From contig CANIPU010000005.1 of the NCBI GenBank assembly GCA_947469485.1, positions 62,001-126,000 of the forward strand: a stretch of 64,000 bases of DNA. The letters run 5' to 3'. Source of the DNA: Chitinophagaceae bacterium. Its GTDB lineage: Bacteria; Bacteroidota; Bacteroidia; Chitinophagales; UBA10324. Position numbers and translations under genes: made by a program. This document shows positions 35,663 to 44,081 of this stretch, piece after piece. How positions within the stretch are numbered: position 1 is the stretch's first letter; each line of letters begins with the position of its first letter. The notes under the pieces are model-generated. The model saw nothing but the letters and a program-made list of their open reading frames with translations, was not told the DNA's origin and ran no database searches.

Positions 35663-36262
35663 ATGTCTATTTACAAATTCAGAGTTTCTTTTGAGGAAGA
35701 TGAAAATATTTTTCGCGATATTGAAATTCAGCCATCTCAATCAATGAAAGATTTGAATGAAATAATTACAACAGCTTTTGCACTTCCCGAAAAAAGTACG
35801 CGTAAAATGTTTCGCAGTAACGATAACTGGCATAAATTGAATGAAATGGATTTGAATCCTAAACTGATAAAAAAAGGTAAGAAAGGAATTATCCCCATGA
35901 TCATTCACTTTATTGACGATCCTCATCAACGGTTTTATTATGAATTTGAAACAGCAAAACAATCGTTCAGTTTGTTGATTGAGTTAATAAGTATCAATAC
36001 AATTGCTAAAGCCGGCGAAACATATCCGAGAATTTTAAAATCCGTTGGTCCCTCACCGGTAAGGAAAGAAGATTTAATGGAGCATCTTTCAAAAAAAGTT
36101 GTGGAGGAAGAAGAAGTTTATTGTGTGGATAGTGAAGAAGATGATATTGAAGGTATGGGAGAAGAAGGCGAAACCGGTGAAGAGGAATTGGCAGATGATA
36201 TGCCTGATGACATGGGAGGTGAGTTTAACTTTGAGGAAGGGGCTGAAGATTTTAAAGAGTAA
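35663..36262 (+). CDS. PRiA4_ORF3-like (IS1096 TnpR passenger) protein
   Basis: A 199-residue protein whose first 125 residues match the plasmid pRiA4b ORF-3 fold: IYKFRVSFEEDENIFRDIEIQPSQSMKDLNEIITTAFAL and IHFIDDPHQRFYYEF. The last 60 residues are extremely acidic (runs of Glu and Asp, GEEGETGEEELADDMPDD). Despite the family name there are no transposon ends. In Bacteroidota this gene often precedes miaA; here its TAA overlaps the miaA ATG by one base. The function is unknown. Confidence 0.78.
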   Translation: MSIYKFRVSFEEDENIFRDIEIQPSQSMKDLNEIITTAFALPEKSTRKMFRSNDNWHKLNEMDLNPKLIKKGKKGIIPMIIHFIDDPHQRFYYEFETAKQSFSLLIELISINTIAKAGETYPRILKSVGPSPVRKEDLMEHLSKKVVEEEEVYCVDSEEDDIEGMGEEGETGEEELADDMPDDMGGEFNFEEGAEDFKE

Positions 36263-37179
36263 TGGAGCGCGCGGAATTTATTTCCGGTAAAAAAAATACA
36301 GAGCATAAACTTATTGTAATTGCAGGAGCAACTGCTTCCGGAAAAACTGATTTATCAATAAAACTTGCATTGCAGTTTCAAACAGAGATAATATCAGCTG
36401 ATGCAAGGCAGTTTTATCGCGAAATGAATATTGGTACCGCCAAGCCTGAGGTTGAACAACTGAAAATGGTGAAACACCATTTTATAAATTCTCTTTCAAT
36501 ACAAGATGATTACAGTGCAGGAAAATTCCGTGAAGATGTTCTGAACTTATTGAAAAAGTTATTTGAAAAAGTAAATACAGTTATCATGGTTGGTGGCAGC
36601 GGATTATTTATCCGTGCAGTTTTAAATGGATTTGATGAAATTCCAGAAACTTCAATTGAAGCAAAAAAGAAAGTTAATGAATTATATAATACCCAGGGTT
36701 TAGTTGGGTTGCAGGAGTTATTGAAACAATTGGATTCAGAATATTTTAAGGAAGTTGATTTACATAACCCATATCGTTTGCAGCGTGCTTTGGAAATTTG
36801 TATTTCAAGCGGAATGCCGTTTTCATCATTCAGAAAAGGAGCCAGAGTTGAAAATGATTTTAATGTCGATTACTTTGTTGTAAATCTTGAAAGGGAAGAA
36901 TTGTATAAGCGAATTAATGATAGGGTAGATGGTATGATGAAATCGGGGCTTTTGGAAGAAGTTAAATCGCTGTATTCTTTCCGTAAATTAAATGCTCTTA
37001 ATACTGTTGGTTATAAAGAATTGTTTGAATACCTGGATAATAGGATTTCGCTGGATAAAGCAATAGATTTGGTAAAGCAGCACACGCGCAATTTTGCAAA
37101 GCGACAACTTACATGGTATCGGAAAGAAGCAAATGCACAATGGAAAACCAAGGAAGAAATTCATAAAATTTTTAGTTAA
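36262..37179 (+). CDS. miaA: tRNA dimethylallyltransferase
   Basis: A 305-residue enzyme that adds a dimethylallyl group to A37 of tRNAs reading codons that start with U. The P-loop is GATASGKTDL near residue 19; other signatures are ISADARQFYREMNIGTAKP, HHFINSLSIQDDYSAGKF and the C-terminal NTVGYKELFEYLD followed by TRNFAKRQLTWYR. It overlaps the preceding gene by one base, so translation is coupled. Confidence 0.95.
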   Translation: MERAEFISGKKNTEHKLIVIAGATASGKTDLSIKLALQFQTEIISADARQFYREMNIGTAKPEVEQLKMVKHHFINSLSIQDDYSAGKFREDVLNLLKKLFEKVNTVIMVGGSGLFIRAVLNGFDEIPETSIEAKKKVNELYNTQGLVGLQELLKQLDSEYFKEVDLHNPYRLQRALEICISSGMPFSSFRKGARVENDFNVDYFVVNLEREELYKRINDRVDGMMKSGLLEEVKSLYSFRKLNALNTVGYKELFEYLDNRISLDKAIDLVKQHTRNFAKRQLTWYRKEANAQWKTKEEIHKIFS

Positions 37180-37203
37180 ATAATTTTCGAAACAAAACAA
37201 AAA

Positions 37204-37866
37204 ATGAAACAGATTTTAATAGCAGTAATTGTTCTATTCAATTTAAATAATTTATCAGCTCAGAAAATTCAGGTGTCTGAAGGAAAATTAGTTACTTCTT
37301 TTGGTGAAATGGATGCTTATGAAGTATGGATTCCGAAATGTGAAGAAGATAAAATTGAAAAATCTTTTGAGAAATGGTTGAAAAATCACGATGGAGAAGT
37401 AACTAATAAAAAAGGAGAAGTAAGTGCAACTAAAGTTGTGTTTAAAGAATTTTATCAGACCCCGGTTAATATTTATGCAAGTTTAAAAGAATCAGGAAAT
37501 GATGTAAAACTGTTAGTCAGCATTGATGCTGGAGCAGGTTTTTCTTCAATAAAATCTCAACCCGAATTGCACCAGAATTTTAAAAATGTTATTCGGAATT
37601 TTGCAATAGCTGAGGCAAAAGAAGCTGCTCTTTCCAGGTTAAATGATGAACAAAAGAAACTTGAAAAAGCAAATAATGATTTAGCTGATTTAAAAAAGGA
37701 AAAAGAACATTTACAAAAGGATATTGACGATTGTAATTTAACTATTGAAAAGAACAAAAAACTTATACTAACTAATGATTCAGATCAAACAACTAAAATA
37801 TCAGAGATTAGTGGTCAGGATCAAAAGGTGAAGAATTTGCAAGGTGAGTTAGACGGCATTCAATAA
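37204..37866 (+). CDS. Exported coiled-coil hypothetical protein
   Basis: A 220-residue protein with a signal peptide (1-19, ending LSAQ), a central alpha/beta domain (about 25-135) and a C-terminal coiled coil (about 138-215, e.g. LEKANNDLADLKKEKEHLQKDI). It contains no lipobox. It follows miaA by 24 bases. I do not know the family; the layout is common among Bacteroidota periplasmic proteins. Confidence 0.65.
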   Translation: MKQILIAVIVLFNLNNLSAQKIQVSEGKLVTSFGEMDAYEVWIPKCEEDKIEKSFEKWLKNHDGEVTNKKGEVSATKVVFKEFYQTPVNIYASLKESGNDVKLLVSIDAGAGFSSIKSQPELHQNFKNVIRNFAIAEAKEAALSRLNDEQKKLEKANNDLADLKKEKEHLQKDIDDCNLTIEKNKKLILTNDSDQTTKISEISGQDQKVKNLQGELDGIQ

Positions 37867-37935
37867 AAATTATAAATCAACTTTTCTAAAATATTTTGTT
37901 TCTGTTTTCGTCTTCTCAATCACAACGAAAAGGAA

Positions 37936-38505
37936 ATGGTTATTTCACAAAACATGGGCGCTTCGCGACAACAACAAATAACAGATGCTGTTAGACAATA
38001 CAGCCGTAAGTTATTTGGCTTTGTTCGTAAGCGGGTTGCAACTGATGAAGATGCTGAAGATTTGGTTCAGGATGTTTTCCAGCAAATGATAATTACCAGT
38101 TTAAATGAACCTATTGAGCAATTGTCTGCATGGCTTTATCGCGTTGCAGGAAATAAAGTAATTGACTGGTATCGAAAGAAGAAGCCAGTTCCTTTAGAAA
38201 ATTTTGCAGTTGAAAATGAAGATGGTGAATCTGTAATACCGGATTTCTTATTTGCCGATAAAGGGGGATTACCTGATGACCTTCTAAACAGGCAGATATT
38301 TTGGGATATGCTTCATGATGCTTTAAAGGAATTGCCTGTTGATCAGAGAGAGGTTTTTGTTATGCATGAACTGGAAGGATTAAGCTTTAAGCAAATTGAA
38401 AAGGCCACAGGCGCAAATCAGAACACTTTACTCTCACGAAAAAGATATGCTGTTGTTCACTTACGAAAGAGATTGCAGCAATATTTTGATGAGTTTTTTA
38501 ACTAA
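37936..38505 (+). CDS. ECF-type RNA polymerase sigma factor
   Basis: A 189-residue sigma factor. Region 2 is YSRKLFGFVRKRVATDEDAEDLVQDVFQQM (about 20-50), with WLYRVAGNKVIDWYRKKK completing promoter melting. Region 4 is ALKELPVDQREVFVMHELEGLSFKQIEKATGANQNTLLSRKRYA (about 130-175). There is no anti-sigma factor of recognisable type beside it; the next gene, 13 bases downstream, encodes a small membrane protein that may fill that role. ATG 37936 and ATG 37954 are both possible starts. Confidence 0.88.
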   Translation: MVISQNMGASRQQQITDAVRQYSRKLFGFVRKRVATDEDAEDLVQDVFQQMIITSLNEPIEQLSAWLYRVAGNKVIDWYRKKKPVPLENFAVENEDGESVIPDFLFADKGGLPDDLLNRQIFWDMLHDALKELPVDQREVFVMHELEGLSFKQIEKATGANQNTLLSRKRYAVVHLRKRLQQYFDEFFN

Positions 38506-38518
38506 ATAAAATTGTTTT

Positions 38519-38887
38519 ATGAAAATGTTTTGGGTTAAGAAAATATTAAAAGGAATTGTACTCTTTTTAATTTTTGCTTCAATTTTTTCTTTTCTTGTTA
38601 TGTGGTTGTGGAACCTGATTGTTCCTGCTGTTACAGGATGGACAGCTCTTACCTTTTGGCAGGCAGCCGGATTGCTATTGCTTAGTAAAATATTATTTGG
38701 ATTCAGAGGTGGATGGGGCAGGCATTGGGGCGGCCATCCCAAACATAATTATTTCTGGAAGAAAAAATGGGATGATAAATTATCACATATGACACCTGAA
38801 GACAGGGAGAATATGAAGAATATGTGGAGCAAACAATTTTGTAGTTGGGATGAAAAAACAAAGACTTCAACTGATAATCAATCTTAG
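38519..38887 (+). CDS. Small membrane protein paired with the sigma factor
   Basis: A 122-residue protein with two hydrophobic segments (about 9-33 and 41-61), a Gly/His-rich stretch (GGWGRHWGGHPKHN) and a polar C-terminal tail with HMTPEDRENMKNMWSKQF. That tail is like those of small Bacteroidota proteins encoded beside ECF sigma genes. A 13-base gap from the sigma gene indicates one operon. A role in sensing or in restraining the sigma factor is a guess from position. Confidence 0.65.
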   Translation: MKMFWVKKILKGIVLFLIFASIFSFLVMWLWNLIVPAVTGWTALTFWQAAGLLLLSKILFGFRGGWGRHWGGHPKHNYFWKKKWDDKLSHMTPEDRENMKNMWSKQFCSWDEKTKTSTDNQS

Positions 38888-39053
38888 TTTTAGTTAATAT
38901 CGATATTGATATTTTTTGGAATAGATATTCTTAACTTATATAATATAAATTTATTTTAAGGTAAATAGAAGGAGTGTTGAAACTTTGTGAACTTTTATTT
39001 GTGGGCTTTGTTCACATTTGCATAAGAATTAATTCAACTAAAAAACAAAAATA

Positions 39054-39371
39054 ATGGCATTAGAAATCACAGACGCGAATTTCAAGACAACAATTATTGA
39101 TAGCGAAAAAGTTGCAATAGTTGACTTTTGGGCTGAATGGTGTGGGCCTTGCAGAATGATTGGTCCTATAGTAGAGGAACTTTCAAAAGAATACGCTGAT
39201 ACCGCAGTAATTGGTAAATTAAATGTTGACAATAACCCCGAAGTATCAACTGAATTCGGAGTTAGAAGTATTCCGACAATTCTTTTTTTTAAAGGTGGAA
39301 AACTAGTTGATAAACAAGTTGGAGTAGTTCCAAAATCAGTTTTAGAGGGAAAGTTGAAAATGCATATGTAA
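39054..39371 (+). CDS. trxA: Thioredoxin
   Basis: A 105-residue cytoplasmic thioredoxin with the W-C-G-P-C active site near residues 30-34, the buried Asp in VDFWAEW, and the cis-Pro loop RSIPTILFF. It reduces protein disulphides and is a plausible electron donor for the peroxiredoxin and the ArsC in this window. It is a single gene with its own terminator. Upstream, GTGAAC/GTTCAC (38987-39015) is a small inverted repeat of unknown meaning. Confidence 0.95.
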   Translation: MALEITDANFKTTIIDSEKVAIVDFWAEWCGPCRMIGPIVEELSKEYADTAVIGKLNVDNNPEVSTEFGVRSIPTILFFKGGKLVDKQVGVVPKSVLEGKLKMHM

Positions 39372-39395
39372 GGAATTTTGATTTTAAAAATATTT

Positions 39396-39425
39396 AAGCC
39401 CTTTCAGTTTCGAAAGGGCTTTTTA
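39396..39425 (+). terminator. Terminator of trxA
   Basis: A 10-bp stem (AAGCCCTTTC at 39396-39405, complement at 39412-39421) with a 6-base loop is followed by T residues. It ends just before the DUF58 gene. Confidence 0.85.
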
Positions 39426-39435
39426 AATTTACTCC

Positions 39436-40392
39436 ATGCCATTTGAAAATTTAATTGATCCATCTTTGATTGCACAAACAGGAAATCTCGAATTTCTTGC
39501 AAAGCAGGTAGTGGAAGGATTTATAATTGGAATACACAAAAGTCCTTTTCATGGTTTTTCTGTTGAATTTGCTGAACACAGGCTATATAATCAGGGAGAG
39601 TCTACTAAGAATATAGATTGGAAAGTATTCGCTCGTTCGGATAAAATGTTTGTCAAAAAATATGAGGAGGAAACAAATCTTCGTTGCCATATAGTGATGG
39701 ATGTATCCTCTTCAATGTTTTTTCCTGAAGGAAAAGATAGTTTGCAACGGAAAATTCTATCCAAAATTCAATTTAGTTGTGTGGCCGCAGCTGCATTAAT
39801 GGAATTATTAAAAAAACAACGCGATGCGTTTGCACTTCATTTATTTTCAAAAGAGATTGAATTAAATACTCAGGTTAGATCTACAAATCAACATTATAGA
39901 TTGTTGATTTCGCATCTTGAAAAGTTGCTTAATGAGGATAAGTCTTCTTCTCAAAAAACAACATCGGCCACAGATGCAATTCACATAATAGCTGAATCAA
40001 TTCATCGAAGATCATTGGTGATTATATTTTCTGATATGTTAGATGATGCTATTGGCAATGATTTAAGAATGGAGAAATTGTTTTCATCTTTGCAGCATCT
40101 CAGATATAACAAACATGAAGTAATTTTATTTCATGTTGTAGACAGGAAAAGAGAAGTTGAGTTTGAGTTTGAGAACAGACCATATCAATTTGTTGATTTA
40201 GAAACTGGAGAGAAAATAAAATTACAACCTTCTGAATTGAAAAAAAACTATACAGAAAGAATGTATAAACTTGAAAAGGAATTAAAACTAAGATGCGGAC
40301 AGAATAGAATTGATTTAATTGAGGCGGATATTAATAAAGGTTTTCAGCAGATATTATCACCATACTTGTTAAAAAGGAGTCGATTAATGTAA
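39436..40392 (+). CDS. DUF58-family (vWA-like) protein
   Basis: A 318-residue cytoplasmic protein with the DUF58 start (FHGFSVEFAEHRLYNQGESTKNIDWKVFARSDKMFVKKYEEETN) and a von Willebrand A-like metal site (DVSSSMFF near residue 90). Such proteins usually sit beside a MoxR ATPase; none is in the window, but the next gene, ispE, begins 2 bases after this stop. The role of the family is unclear, with links to membrane-complex assembly. Confidence 0.85.
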   Translation: MPFENLIDPSLIAQTGNLEFLAKQVVEGFIIGIHKSPFHGFSVEFAEHRLYNQGESTKNIDWKVFARSDKMFVKKYEEETNLRCHIVMDVSSSMFFPEGKDSLQRKILSKIQFSCVAAAALMELLKKQRDAFALHLFSKEIELNTQVRSTNQHYRLLISHLEKLLNEDKSSSQKTTSATDAIHIIAESIHRRSLVIIFSDMLDDAIGNDLRMEKLFSSLQHLRYNKHEVILFHVVDRKREVEFEFENRPYQFVDLETGEKIKLQPSELKKNYTERMYKLEKELKLRCGQNRIDLIEADINKGFQQILSPYLLKRSRLM

Positions 40393-40393
40393 A

Positions 40394-41239
40394 ATGGTAG
40401 TTTTCCCAAACTGTAAAATAAACTTAGGACTATCTATTCTGGATAAAAGAGAAAATGGCTATCATAATCTGCAGAGTGTTTTTCTGCCTGTTCAGCTTTG
40501 TGATGTATTGGAAATAGTTGAAGCCGAAAAGGATCAGATATTTATTTATGGAAAAAAAGTTAATGGAGATCCCAAAAAAAACAGCTGCTATAAGGCGTTG
40601 GAAATACTCAGGGGCGTAAGAACATTTCCTTTCGTTCATATCCATTTATTTAAAAAAATTCCGATGGGAGCGGGGCTTGGTGGAGGCTCTTCAGACGGAG
40701 CATTTACTTTAAAACTTTTGAATGAAAAATTTTGTCTTGGTTTTTCAAAAGGAGAGTTAGCGAAATTTGCACTTGAAATTGGCAGTGATTGTGTTTTTTT
40801 TATTTACAATAAACCAATGTTGGTTGAAGGTCAAGGCGAAATTCTTTCCGAATTTGAAATTAACCTTAATGATTATTTTATAGGAATTGCATATCCTGAA
40901 ATTCATGTCGATACAGCAATTGCTTATGGTTTATACGATGAATTTAAAAACCAAAGCATTATTAAATCTAAGAATAGTTTAAAAGAGAATTATCAAAATT
41001 TAAAACCGGAAAAATGGAGGGACTTAATAATTAATGATTTTGAAAAAGTTATATTGCCTAAGTACCCTAAAATTGCAATATTGAAAAATACTTTTTACGA
41101 AGAGGGAGCGTCTTTTGCTTTAATGAGTGGCAGTGGTTCTTCTGTTTTTGGTATATTTAAAAAAGACATTTATTTGAACATAATTAAACTTTTTAAAAGC
41201 CAGAACCCTAAAATTTTTATTTGCGATTTGCAGTTTTGA
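40394..41239 (+). CDS. ispE: 4-diphosphocytidyl-2-C-methyl-D-erythritol kinase
   Basis: A 281-residue GHMP kinase of the MEP isoprenoid pathway. It phosphorylates CDP-methylerythritol with ATP. Diagnostic parts are the N-terminal FPNCKINLGLSILDKRENGYHNLQSVF, the ATP-binding loop PMGAGLGGGSSDGAF near 91-105, and the C-terminal ALMSGSGSSVFGIF. It is tightly coupled to the DUF58 gene (1-base gap between stop and start). Confidence 0.94.
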   Translation: MVVFPNCKINLGLSILDKRENGYHNLQSVFLPVQLCDVLEIVEAEKDQIFIYGKKVNGDPKKNSCYKALEILRGVRTFPFVHIHLFKKIPMGAGLGGGSSDGAFTLKLLNEKFCLGFSKGELAKFALEIGSDCVFFIYNKPMLVEGQGEILSEFEINLNDYFIGIAYPEIHVDTAIAYGLYDEFKNQSIIKSKNSLKENYQNLKPEKWRDLIINDFEKVILPKYPKIAILKNTFYEEGASFALMSGSGSSVFGIFKKDIYLNIIKLFKSQNPKIFICDLQF

Positions 41240-41277
41240 ACAAGAAAGAAATATAATTATTGTTAGTTAATTTAATC

Positions 41278-41307
41278 TTGTTGCTTTAAAAGCGATTTCT
41301 ATATTTG
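41278..41307 (+). promoter_or_regulatory. Promoter of the 897-residue adhesin / SprF operon
   Basis: TTG (41278-41280), 19 bases, then TATATTTG (41300-41307) is a full match to the Bacteroidota consensus. The start codon is 24 bases downstream. Confidence 0.65.
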
Positions 41308-41331
41308 AACACTTCTAATAAATAGATAATC

Positions 41332-44025
41332 ATGATAAAAAAAATCGGATACTTTTTTACATTAATATGTTTGGTTTTATTGTTTGAAAATAAAGCCAAT
41401 GCGACCCATATTATGGGAGCTGACTTGTCATTTAAATGTCTTTCAAATGATACAATAGAATTCAATCTATCTCTTTATCGTGATTGCAGCCCTGGTTCAT
41501 CTCAAATGCAAGGTTCTTATGATATTATTATTAGTTCATCTTGTTTCAACTCTTCGGTTACAGTTTTTCAGGTTGGAAATGCAATTGAGGTTTCCCCGCT
41601 TTGTCCATTGCAAATAAGCAATAGTACCTGCAATGGAGGTACATTGCCGGGGGTTCAGCAATATAAATATACTGGAAAGATTCATCTTCCAACTCCTTGT
41701 TCTGATTATTTATTTTATTGGGAATCTTGTTGTAGAAACGGAGCAATTACAAATATTTTTGACCCTCTAAGTACAGGGGTTCGTGTTGAAGCAACTTGGA
41801 ATAAAACCCAAGCAGGCTGTGATAATTCTCCTGCATTTAGTGCATTACCTGTTCCTTATATTTGTCAAGGACAACTAGTAAATTATAATAATGGAGGATA
41901 TGATCCGGATGGCGATTCATTAGTATATACTTTAGTAACACCTCTTTCAAGCAGTACTGCAACACAGGTTTTTCAATATAACTCTCCTTTTAATGCAGCC
42001 TATCCTTTAACAACTCCTTCAGGAACCGTGGGATTTAACCCTGGGACTGGACAGATTACTATGACAGCCTCAAATCTTGAAATCACATGTCTTGCAGTAA
42101 GAATTGAAGAATACAGAAATGATACTTTAATTGGTTCTGTAATGAGAGATATTCAAGTTGTTGTATTAAATTGTAATAATCTTGCTCCTGAACAAGTTCT
42201 AAATAATTTTGAGAACCTTCAGGGAGGTGTAATAACAGGGCCGAATGTTATTGAAGTTTGTCCGGGAAGTACTATGTCATTTGATGTTTTTAGTCATGAT
42301 CCTGATGGAAATAACTTAAGTTTATTTTCAAATATTGCTACCGTTTTGAACGGTGGCACTTATACTGTTACCCAGTTTTCAGCTGATTCAGCAAAAGTTC
42401 ATGTTGTTTGGACACCAAGTGGAATTGATACAGGAAATTATGTTATTACAGTTACAATGAATGATGATGCATGTCCTGTCTATGGTCAAGCAGCATATTC
42501 TTTCGTAATAAATGTCCCTGCCTCAACTTATGCAGGACCTGATATTTCTTTATGCTGGCCCGATACAGTAGCTCAACTTATTGTTACAGGAGGTTCAATA
42601 TTTTCTTGGACACCTTCAACTGGTTTAAGCGATACTTCAATTTATAATCCTATTGCAATTCCAGGTGTAACAACAACTTACTATGTTGAAAGTGATTTAA
42701 GTTCAAATTGTAAAAACAAAGATACAATTACCGTATTTGTTTTGCCAGCTTTAGTTTTAAATCCATCTTCAAATTTTGATACGATTTGTGCAGGAGATCA
42801 AGTCCATTTGTTTTCTGGTATTTCTGGGGGGGGGGGAGCCGGTTATAATGTAAACTGGAATAGTATTGGAACTCCATTTAATTCAACACAAACTAACCCT
42901 TTTGCAAATCCAACAATTCCTACGACATATTACCTTAATGTTTCAAGTGGAAGTTGTCAGCAGAATGATTCAGTTTTTGTTTTCGCAAGACCAATTCCAA
43001 ATTCAAATTTTACTTTAGCTCCTTCGAATCTTTGTCCAAAACAAACTACAACAGTTAACTTTCCTGGTTCTACAACAGGGTTGTTAAATAACTGGGGTTT
43101 TGGAAATGCAAATGTTATTAGTGGTTCAGGTTGGGGGCCATATAGTTTATCTTGGAATACTTCTGGATTAAAACCCGTATATCTTCAAGTTACAGATTTA
43201 ACAGGTTGTACTTCCTTGGATACTCTTTTTGCAAATGTTCATCCCAATCCGATTGCTAATTTCACAGGAGCACCAACAGAAGGTTGCAATCCTTTAGAAG
43301 TTTTCTTCACAAATCAGTCAAGTGGTGGTGATTCAACTTATACTTGGGTATTTGGGAATGGAGGCTCTTCATCTGATGAAAATCCTAGCAATACCTATAG
43401 CAACAGTGGTGATTTTGATGTTACCTTAATTGCTACCACATACTGGGGGTGTAAAGACACTATTACTAAATCGGATTTTGTTCATGTAATTGATCATGTA
43501 ACAGCCAGTTTTACAACAACAGCAATTTCTGGTCAGGAATATGATATTTCACAAGCTAATTTTAATTTCACAAATACTAGTCAGTTCGCAGATAATTATT
43601 TATGGTTGTTTGGTGATGGAGGAACAAGTACAGAGATTGATCCGATTCATTCTTATACAAATGTTGGAACATATACAGTAACTCTTGTAGCATCGAATGA
43701 ATATTGTACTGATACATTTACATTCTCAACAATTGTTGTTGTTTCATGGAACGATATTGTTTTCCCAACAGGTTTTTCACCAAATGAGGATGGAAAAAAT
43801 GATTTTTTCAAAGAACTTTTTAATAAAGGTGTGGTAACTTTAAATTACAAGATTTATAATCGTTGGGGAGGTTTAGTTTTTGAAACATCTGACCCTAAAG
43901 GTGTTTGGAATGGAAAATTAAATGGTGAAGATTGTGAAGTTGGAGTTTATATTTGGGAAGCAAACGCAACAATGCTAAATGGAAATAATTTGTTCAAAAA
44001 AGGAAATGTTACTCTTTTAAGATAA
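41332..44025 (+). CDS. PKD-containing T9SS type B surface protein (897 residues)
   Basis: After a signal peptide (1-24) the protein opens with THIMGADLSFKCL, the start of a domain common to Bacteroidota proteins carrying the type B tail, with paired Cys and YRDC. Ig-like/PKD modules follow (two PKD copies near 642-800, with TWVFGNGG and LWLFGDGG). The last 90 residues are the gliding-motility-associated C-terminal domain (FPTGFSPNEDGKNDFF to GNVTLLR), which directs T9SS export. A run of 11 G at 42826-42836 (codons 499-502, Gly-Gly-Gly-Gly) could slip and switch the frame. The PorP/SprF gene follows directly, as in known adhesin-SprF pairs. It is probably exported, with its SprF partner presenting it. 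Confidence 0.85.
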   Translation: MIKKIGYFFTLICLVLLFENKANATHIMGADLSFKCLSNDTIEFNLSLYRDCSPGSSQMQGSYDIIISSSCFNSSVTVFQVGNAIEVSPLCPLQISNSTCNGGTLPGVQQYKYTGKIHLPTPCSDYLFYWESCCRNGAITNIFDPLSTGVRVEATWNKTQAGCDNSPAFSALPVPYICQGQLVNYNNGGYDPDGDSLVYTLVTPLSSSTATQVFQYNSPFNAAYPLTTPSGTVGFNPGTGQITMTASNLEITCLAVRIEEYRNDTLIGSVMRDIQVVVLNCNNLAPEQVLNNFENLQGGVITGPNVIEVCPGSTMSFDVFSHDPDGNNLSLFSNIATVLNGGTYTVTQFSADSAKVHVVWTPSGIDTGNYVITVTMNDDACPVYGQAAYSFVINVPASTYAGPDISLCWPDTVAQLIVTGGSIFSWTPSTGLSDTSIYNPIAIPGVTTTYYVESDLSSNCKNKDTITVFVLPALVLNPSSNFDTICAGDQVHLFSGISGGGGAGYNVNWNSIGTPFNSTQTNPFANPTIPTTYYLNVSSGSCQQNDSVFVFARPIPNSNFTLAPSNLCPKQTTTVNFPGSTTGLLNNWGFGNANVISGSGWGPYSLSWNTSGLKPVYLQVTDLTGCTSLDTLFANVHPNPIANFTGAPTEGCNPLEVFFTNQSSGGDSTYTWVFGNGGSSSDENPSNTYSNSGDFDVTLIATTYWGCKDTITKSDFVHVIDHVTASFTTTAISGQEYDISQANFNFTNTSQFADNYLWLFGDGGTSTEIDPIHSYTNVGTYTVTLVASNEYCTDTFTFSTIVVVSWNDIVFPTGFSPNEDGKNDFFKELFNKGVVTLNYKIYNRWGGLVFETSDPKGVWNGKLNGEDCEVGVYIWEANATMLNGNNLFKKGNVTLLR
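42826..42836. repeat. Homopolymer of 11 G inside the adhesin gene
   Basis: Eleven consecutive G in otherwise AT-rich coding DNA encode part of a Gly-Gly-Gly-Gly run. Runs of this length are prone to slippage. Loss or gain of one base would frame-shift before the C-terminal sorting domain. Confidence 0.9.
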
Positions 44026-44081
44026 AAAATTAAACTCAAGCTGAATTTTTGCGTAGTAATTTAATCTTTAAAAAAATACCA

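Noticed and set aside
35663..36262. IS1096-type transposon passenger, suggested by the family name of the protein
   Set aside because: No transposase, inverted ends or target duplication is present; the gene overlaps miaA in a normal chromosomal setting.
38896..38917. AATATC/GATATT hairpin followed by T residues after the sigma-linked membrane gene
   Set aside because: The stem is only six AT-rich pairs; too weak to call a terminator.
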